The notes beneath the pieces were generated by a model, which searched no databases, was not told the DNA's origin, and was given only the letters and a program-made list of their open reading frames with translations. A DNA stretch of 11,370 nt from contig CAUZEO010000163.1 of NCBI GenBank assembly GCA_963578625.1, forward strand, positions 1 to 11,370. The letters run 5' to 3'. The DNA is from CAUZEO01 sp963578625 (GTDB taxonomy: Bacteria; Verrucomicrobiota; Kiritimatiellia; SLOV01). Below, one piece after another: positions 6,612-11,370 of this stretch. Position numbers and translations under genes: made by a program. Numbering within the stretch: position 1 is the first letter of the stretch; the number at the start of each line of letters is the position of its first letter.

Positions 6612-7432
6612 CGAGGTCTGGCCACCGCCTTCCGCACTGGACTAAAAAGCTCTCTCGAGTTGGGAGCCGACCTGATTGTAAATACCGACGGGGACAATCA
6701 ATCTCGCGCGGACGACCTGCCGGCGCTGATCGAGCCCATTCTGGAAGGTCGCGCGGACATAACGATCGGAGCGCGGACGATTCAGGAAATTGCCGAGTTT
6801 TCACCCATTAAGAAATAGCTGCAGGGGTTCGTAAGCCGCGTCGGGCGTTGGGTAAGCGGCACATCGGTTGCGGACGCCCCCTGCGGCTTTCGTGCGTTTT
6901 CCGCGGAGGCCGCCAAAGCACTGAACGTCTTCACGGATTATACCTACACCCTGGAAACAATGATCCAGGCGGGATTGAAGAATATGGCGATTGAATCCGT
7001 CCCGATACGGACGAACAAAGCGCTCGGGCCATCCCGGCCCATGCGCAATTCGGCGGACTATGCGAAGCGCTCCACTCTCACGATCATCCGGGTATTCATG
7101 ATTTACAAGCCGATTCGGTTTTCGCCTGGCCCGGCATCGTTCTTTTGATCGCCGGCGGAATCATCGGCCTCCAATTTTTGATGCTGTACGTCCTCGGCGG
7201 AGGACAAGGGCACGTCCAATCGCTAATCCTGGCCGCGATGCTCATTGTGGTAGGCGCAATCCTCTGCATCTTCAGCCTCATCGCAGCAGACCTCATCGCC
7301 GTAAACCGAAGGCTTCTTGAAGAGCTCCAGACGCGTATGCGGTCCTTGGGAAGACTCTCTTCGCCGTCCGGACTCATCCTGATCGGTGATGCAGCTCAAG
7401 TTCAATCCACCCCGCCGGAACTCTCCATCTAA
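6606..7432 (+). pseudogene. DPM-like glycosyltransferase family 2 remnant (5'-truncated, nonsense and frameshift)
   Basis: Homology starts abruptly at about 6606 with NHRGLATAFRTGL, then GADLIVNTDGDNQ (the family's D-x-D region) and IEPILEGRADITIGAR. A TAG at 6816-6818 interrupts the frame after SPIKK; the same frame continues with QGFVSRVGRWVSG, ADAPCGFRAFS, DYTYTLETMIQAG and IESVPIRTN. A run of four T at 7119-7122, where five would keep frame, causes a -1 frameshift. The true frame resumes as FAWPGIVLLIAGGIIG, then LQFLMLYVLGGGQGHVQSL, two C-terminal membrane segments, and ends in a TAA at 7430-7432. The N-terminal Rossmann start and start codon are absent. Intact relatives are membrane-anchored enzymes that transfer sugars to lipid carriers. 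Three independent lesions make this a confident pseudogene. Confidence 0.85.
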
Positions 7433-7673
7433 AAGTACTTTGTAAAGCCAAGCTGACCAGCGGAAGGCGTTCATGGCGCGAAGGTCCCGTACTCGGAGCC
7501 GGAGATTCAAAAAAAGTCGCGGCAATTCAGCTCATTTGTGGTGTACTAGCCCGCTTCGAATACCGCGAAAAGCAGTAAATCAGGAGACAAACGTACAGAC
7601 CCACATTCATATTCTTACCGGGGGAATTTTGCTGAGGTTGATCACGGCCATTGTTGGCTGTTAGTCAGGACGC

Positions 7674-7793
7674 ATGACGACGCACTTGATCGAACTAGTA
7701 AACACCGAGGATGGGGTCAAAGCGAAGAAGACTGCCGTACACACGGAGGAGGATGCGTTGGAGCGTTATCCAAACGTGACGTCGGTCGAATGA
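7674..7793 (+). CDS. possible small protein, 39 residues, unknown
   Basis: An ATG with AGGA 3 nt upstream opens a 39-residue frame, MTTHLIELVNTEDG at the start and EEDALERYPNVTSVE at the end. Composition is acidic and protein-like, with no low-complexity arginine runs of the kind seen in shadow frames. I recognise no family. It lies 42 bp before the Rieske gene start in the same direction and could be cotranscribed. It could equally be the tail of a lost gene or chance. Confidence 0.25.
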   Translation: MTTHLIELVNTEDGVKAKKTAVHTEEDALERYPNVTSVE

Positions 7794-7822
7794 ATTCCGC
7801 AGGTTGTCAATTGTAGCGAATT

Positions 7823-7829
7823 GGAGGAG
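7823..7829 (+). promoter_or_regulatory. ribosome-binding site of the Rieske gene
   Basis: GGAGGAG with 6 nt before the GTG at 7836. It selects this GTG over the in-frame TTG at 7821, which overlaps the ribosome-binding site region itself. Confidence 0.75.
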
Positions 7830-7835
7830 AAGATC

Positions 7836-8150
7836 GTGAGCCAACGGGTAAAAGTAGCATCGACGACAGACTTGGAGCCGGGGAAATGCGTCACGGTGAC
7901 CGCCGACGGGAAAAATATCGCCCTTTTCAACGTGGAAGGCTCATTTTACGCGCTGGACAACGATTGTCCGCATATGGGGGGCCCCTTAGGAATGGGGTTT
8001 CTGGATGGCGATACGGTGATGTGTCCACTGCACGGCTGGATATTCAGCGTAAAAACAGGGGAATCACCCACCATGCCGGGCCTCCGGACTGGCTGTTACG
8101 ACTGCGAGGTGGATGGCGAAGACATTTTTGTGCATCTACTCCCCGAATAG
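7836..8150 (+). CDS. Rieske [2Fe-2S] ferredoxin-like protein
   Basis: 104 residues from the GTG at 7836, the size of stand-alone Rieske ferredoxins (NirD/BphA3-type). The cluster motif is complete: C44-P-H46 followed after 16 residues by C63-P-L-H66-G-W. The typical FYALDNDCPHMGGPLG and PLHGWIFSVKTGE contexts surround it. Such proteins carry electrons to oxygenases or similar enzymes, or serve as nitrite-reductase small subunits; no partner oxygenase or reductase is visible here. An additional CYDC pair (C87, C90) is not part of the cluster motif. No signal peptide is present, so it should be cytoplasmic. The gene stands alone: about 100 bp separate it from the next gene, and upstream lies decayed sequence. 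The family call is secure; the partner is unknown. Confidence 0.93.
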   Translation: MSQRVKVASTTDLEPGKCVTVTADGKNIALFNVEGSFYALDNDCPHMGGPLGMGFLDGDTVMCPLHGWIFSVKTGESPTMPGLRTGCYDCEVDGEDIFVHLLPE

Positions 8151-8185
8151 GGATTTCAGACCAAAAAACAATTAATTTCGAGATC

Positions 8186-8202
8186 AATTCAAAGCTTGAA
8201 TT
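8186..8202. repeat. perfect 7-bp inverted repeat in the gap before the envelope-protein gene
   Basis: AATTCAA and TTGAATT flank a 3-nt centre (AGC), and a further AATTC occurs about 9 bp downstream. It sits about 50 bp before the ATG at 8254 and 36 bp after the Rieske stop. No T-run follows, so an intrinsic terminator is not well supported; an operator is possible. Confidence 0.3.
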
Positions 8203-8253
8203 TGTCGGCCAATTCCGAGAGTCTATGCGTTTTCTTCGGACGCAACCTTTTCC

Positions 8254-10746
8254 ATGATATTGCCAATGAGCATGAACCTATTGCCGGGCGTTTCGGCACG
8301 TCTGGCTGCGAGGCTTCTGATCGCGGCATTTTTCGTTTTTCCCTTTGGCGTCGCGGCTGATGAGTCCGATCCGACTCTGCGGAACGCTAGCCCGGGCTAC
8401 AGCTCCCGGCTGCGAAACCGATTTTTTTCTCCCGTTGAGATCCAGGTGATCAACTCCGGGCCCGAACGGGTTGCCACGGCGATCGTGGAAGCGCAAGGCG
8501 ACCGGTCAAACTTGAAAGTTGCCATCCAGAGAAGCCTGACCCTTCCTGCCTCTTCGCTCCGCTTTTTCGATGTTCCCGGTTACGTGGACATGCATGTATC
8601 GGGGAGCCGTACCAATCGGCAGATGATGCCGGTGTTGCTGACCGACGGCCGGGTCCAAACCTGGTCACGCATGGAAACGTTCGCCGGAATCAGCGACGAG
8701 CGCCATATCGTCTATTACTGCAATGATCCGCGGAGGCTCTCGTACCGGTTTCTCGACGATTTTCAACTTGCCGGTAAAAGCCTGAAGTCTTCCCGGATCG
8801 TCGGCAGCAACAAGGATCTGCCCCAACGACCCGTCTACTACCAGGCGATCGACTTTGTCGTCCTCGGCATCACGCCGGATTCGGTCATCAACGAGATGCA
8901 GGCGGCCGCCCTGCGCAACTGGGTCGAAAACGGCGGCATTTTGATCGTGACGGGCTCCGATCCTTCACGCCTGGAGGATATCCCGGCGCTGGCGGACCTG
9001 CTGCCTGTTTCGTACCTCGATACCCGGATGGTGGAAGTGCTGCCGTTGCTTTCTGAATTTGGAACTCCCTTTCAGGCGTTTCAGACGATCGCGCGGCATC
9101 GGCTCGGGTACCGTACCGGGGACGTGTTGCTCGGAACGAAGGACGATCCATGGGTTGTGACTCGACGGGCAGGGTTGGGGCACGTGATCGCAGTCAATTT
9201 CGACACCGGAAACAAAGAATTTCAGCGATGGGAAGGCGCCCTTTCCTTCTGGGGACTATTCTCCGGAAAGATGTCCCCGCTTGCTAGGTACGGCACCCGG
9301 ATCATGGCGCAGGGTACGGCCCTCGAAGAAGTCCTGGGATCGCTTACAGGCAAAGAGGTCTTGGGGCGAAACGCCGTTGCCCTGTACCTGCTTGGTGTTC
9401 TTATCCTATTGGCGGGCCCGCTGTTTCTCCTCAGAAACGCCCGGCGCCCGGAAGTTGCATGGGGAATCTCGGTCATTGCGGCAATGGTGGCGGGTTGCGG
9501 CGCGATCGGCGTTGCCCACACAAGAAAGGCGCAGCCGGAAGCGTCCCTCAACGAAGTCTACCTGGCGGAAACGCTGTCGGGCAAAACGCCATGGGCTATT
9601 CAGGCTGCTATTGCGGCGTACTCTCCGTCCGATAAAGTTTTTCAAATCCCGACGCCGAACGACACCACATGGTGGAGGCCTAGTTCCAGTCCAATTGAAC
9701 CGCCCGAAACCCTCCCGATCGAATTCAAGGGAGAGAACATGACCGTTCACCTCCCGGTGCATGCGGACGACGTAAGATACCTGTTCTGGGAAGGAGCGAT
9801 CCAGGGTCCTGCCGCGCCGGAAGCAAGGTTCGAGATCGGCGCGGAGGGACTCCGCGTAAATATCCATGAAGCCGGCGGCAACGTGCTGCAAGACATGTTC
9901 ATTAAGTTCCGCCGGCTGACGGTTCCCCTTGGAGACTCGACGGGCTCGCAATTCTCGCTGGAGAAATCAGTGCGGCCCGCGAAAGGGGATCGTTCAGTGT
10001 CCTATTCGGACAAGAAAGTCCTTCAGGCGCTCGATCAGTCTCGCAACAAAATAATAAACCTCCTGATTCCCAGCCATCAAGCATCGGGAGTCTCCAGTAT
10101 GGCGCTTAAGAGTTTCGGAAACCTTGCTAACTCGTTCGCACATGAATCCCCTGCGCTTTATTACTGGTCATCCGATCCGGCCTTTCCCGAGGACCTCGAT
10201 TCGGTCGAGGGCAAAAGGCGCAGCATCGGGCTCGTACGGGTGAATAACGAGATCACCTATGGAGAAGGAAAACTCGTCTTTCCCCAAGGGGTTCTGCCGC
10301 GGGAACTGGTGATGAAGCCGGCGGCAGTGCGCGGAGACGCGACCGGCGAGATTGTAGGCCAGAAAGAATGTGTTTTCGGTGCGAAATGGTCGTTGCCCGC
10401 GGACACGCCCGCGTTGGACGTCGACCAGGCGCATATGTTCGCCCACCTTTCCGGCGAAGGTTACACCTTCGAATTGTACGCTGTTCCTCTCTCGGAGGTC
10501 CCTGCGCTTCTTGCATCAAGTCCGAACAGTGTTTCTATCGACGGCCTGGAGCCGTTGGGTAGCACCGGCAAAGTGACGCTGAAAGAAGTTTCGCGCTTTT
10601 TCAATCCGGAAACCCGCGACATTTACGGAGTCATAAAAATCCTGTCGAGTGGTCCGGATCCCGGATCAGCGCGACCCTTGTCGCAGGTAATGCGACCATG
10701 GCAATTGAAGAATTTGGAAGTGGAACTGGAAGGAAGCCGACTATGA
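8254..10746 (+). CDS. large envelope protein of a GldG/ABC-2-type transporter locus
   Basis: 830 residues. A signal-like hydrophobic stretch lies at ~16-35 (ARLLIAAFFVFPFGVA) and two adjacent membrane segments at ~374-393 and ~401-421, joined by a short arginine-containing loop. This predicts two large extracytoplasmic parts with a cytoplasmic hairpin. Around 215-236 the AALRNWVENGGILIVTGSD stretch resembles the glutaminase-like (GATase1-fold) domain of GldG/DUF4350-type proteins, without an obvious catalytic cysteine. The C-terminal ~400 residues are unrecognised and look beta-rich. The next gene, an ABC ATPase, overlaps its stop by ATGA, so the two are translationally coupled. It is probably the extracytoplasmic component of that transporter, a role inferred from context. 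Starts at 8254, 8266 and 8272 are all possible; none has a clear ribosome-binding site. Confidence 0.8.
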   Translation: MILPMSMNLLPGVSARLAARLLIAAFFVFPFGVAADESDPTLRNASPGYSSRLRNRFFSPVEIQVINSGPERVATAIVEAQGDRSNLKVAIQRSLTLPASSLRFFDVPGYVDMHVSGSRTNRQMMPVLLTDGRVQTWSRMETFAGISDERHIVYYCNDPRRLSYRFLDDFQLAGKSLKSSRIVGSNKDLPQRPVYYQAIDFVVLGITPDSVINEMQAAALRNWVENGGILIVTGSDPSRLEDIPALADLLPVSYLDTRMVEVLPLLSEFGTPFQAFQTIARHRLGYRTGDVLLGTKDDPWVVTRRAGLGHVIAVNFDTGNKEFQRWEGALSFWGLFSGKMSPLARYGTRIMAQGTALEEVLGSLTGKEVLGRNAVALYLLGVLILLAGPLFLLRNARRPEVAWGISVIAAMVAGCGAIGVAHTRKAQPEASLNEVYLAETLSGKTPWAIQAAIAAYSPSDKVFQIPTPNDTTWWRPSSSPIEPPETLPIEFKGENMTVHLPVHADDVRYLFWEGAIQGPAAPEARFEIGAEGLRVNIHEAGGNVLQDMFIKFRRLTVPLGDSTGSQFSLEKSVRPAKGDRSVSYSDKKVLQALDQSRNKIINLLIPSHQASGVSSMALKSFGNLANSFAHESPALYYWSSDPAFPEDLDSVEGKRRSIGLVRVNNEITYGEGKLVFPQGVLPRELVMKPAAVRGDATGEIVGQKECVFGAKWSLPADTPALDVDQAHMFAHLSGEGYTFELYAVPLSEVPALLASSPNSVSIDGLEPLGSTGKVTLKEVSRFFNPETRDIYGVIKILSSGPDPGSARPLSQVMRPWQLKNLEVELEGSRL

Positions 10747-11370
10747 TAGCCATTGAAGGCCTGACCAAGCGATACAGGGACATCCTCGCGCTCAGTGATT
10801 TGAATCTTCAAATCGGGGCAGGGAAGATATTCGGTTACATCGGCCCCAACGGCGCCGGCAAGACAACCACCATACGGATCATCGCCGGACTGCTGAAACC
10901 CACCTCAGGCAAAGCTCTCATTGCCGGCGTCGACGTGGTGGCGAATCCCCGGGCCGCGCGCGACGTCGTAGGATTTCTACCGGACTCCTTCGGCGTGTAC
11001 CAGGGAATGCGCGTGTGGGAGTATCTCGATTTCTTTGGGGCGGCCTACCGGATCCCCCGCAAAAAGCGACAGGACAAAGTGGATCAAGCCCTGTCTCACA
11101 CCGGCGCGGACGCAATGCGCGACTACTTTATTGAGAGTCTCTCCCACGGGATGCGTCAGCGAGTCGGGTTGGCGAAAACTCTTTTGCACGATCCCAAGGT
11201 ACTCCTGCTGGACGAACCGACGAACGGACTGGACCCACGCGCGCGTATTGAGTTCAGGGAATTGCTGATCCGGCTGAAGAGCATGGACAAAACCCTGATT
11301 GTCTCCAGTCACATCCTTCCGGAATTAGCAACGATTTGCGACCACATCGGCATCATTGAACAGGGAAAAC
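10743..11370 (+). CDS. ABC transporter ATP-binding protein (ABC-2/CcmA type), cut by right edge
   Basis: About 209 residues are visible, starting MIAIEGLTKRYRDILALSDL. The Walker A GPNGAGKTT, an LPDSFGVYQGMRVWEYLDFF segment in the Q-loop region, the signature SLSHGMRQRVGLAK, Walker B VLLLDEPTNGLDP and the H-loop SSH are all in place. The signature has histidine (LSHGM) where most have glycine or arginine. The Q-loop position reads LPDSF rather than having an obvious glutamine, which is common in this ABC-2 subclass. It hydrolyses ATP to drive an ABC-2 permease, expected just downstream. The ATG at 10743 overlaps the preceding stop as ATGA, which fixes the start. The substrate is unknown. Confidence 0.95.
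   Translation, partial: MIAIEGLTKRYRDILALSDLNLQIGAGKIFGYIGPNGAGKTTTIRIIAGLLKPTSGKALIAGVDVVANPRAARDVVGFLPDSFGVYQGMRVWEYLDFFGAAYRIPRKKRQDKVDQALSHTGADAMRDYFIESLSHGMRQRVGLAKTLLHDPKVLLLDEPTNGLDPRARIEFRELLIRLKSMDKTLIVSSHILPELATICDHIGIIEQGK

Larger units (their letters stand above)
7433..7835. other. stretch without a convincing gene
   Basis: About 400 bp between the glycosyltransferase remnant and the Rieske gene. It contains short open frames, including a 63-codon arginine-rich one at 7473-7664 and the 39-codon frame listed separately, none with recognisable homology. No tRNA, clear terminator or repeat was seen. It may be eroded sequence continuing the decayed locus, or may hold the promoter of the Rieske gene. 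Confidence 0.5.

Noticed and set aside
7473..7664. 63-codon arginine-rich plus-strand frame
   Set aside because: No homology, no convincing start, and an unnatural composition change along its length; treated as non-coding or relic sequence.
1..11370. CRISPR arrays, tRNA or rRNA genes, insertion sequences
   Set aside because: No periodic repeats, no cloverleaf-like or rRNA-like sequence, and no transposase motifs or terminal repeats were seen when reading both strands.

Overview
The window is bacterial DNA of moderately high G+C content. It holds a long leftward run of seven genes (about 1-5942), a decayed glycosyltransferase locus (about 6195-7432), a small Rieske protein gene, and the start of a rightward membrane-protein/ABC-transporter operon (8254 to the right edge). 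Several features recall poorly cultured environmental lineages such as PVC-superphylum relatives or candidate phyla: a secreted discoidin-like protein, split Tm-1-type proteins, a deoxyhypusine-synthase-like enzyme, and a GldG-type protein beside an ABC ATPase. This is an impression from gene content, and I cannot name the phylum.

Leftward run, read from its 5' end: a pyruvoyl decarboxylase of the SpeD (S-adenosylmethionine decarboxylase) family, a deoxyhypusine-synthase-like protein that overlaps it by an ATGA junction, an agmatinase-family ureohydrolase, a secreted F5/8C (discoidin)-like protein, an XdhA-like [2Fe-2S] protein lacking half of its second cluster motif, a UPF0261 protein, and a PEP-hydrolase-like TIM-barrel protein cut by the left edge. 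The last two correspond to the N- and C-terminal halves of plant Tm-1. Gaps are 13-54 bp, so the run could be one transcript. A candidate promoter lies about 90 bp before the first gene.

The first three genes look like a compact polyamine module. No spermidine synthase (SpeE) or recognisable arginine decarboxylase gene is present. One consistent reading is that the SpeD homologue is a neofunctionalised arginine decarboxylase, which would give arginine -> agmatine -> putrescine -> homospermidine. The conventional reading is that SpeD feeds a spermidine synthase encoded elsewhere.

The middle region holds remnants of two divergent glycosyltransferase genes, a GT4 on the minus strand and a DPM-like GT2 on the plus strand. 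They appear to have lost their 5' halves and shared promoter region in one deletion. The GT4 also has an internal deletion, and the GT2 has a nonsense codon and a frameshift. About 400 bp with no convincing gene follows.

On the right are a Rieske ferredoxin-like protein, a large envelope protein with two central membrane segments, and an ABC-2-type ATPase that overlaps it by ATGA and runs off the right edge.
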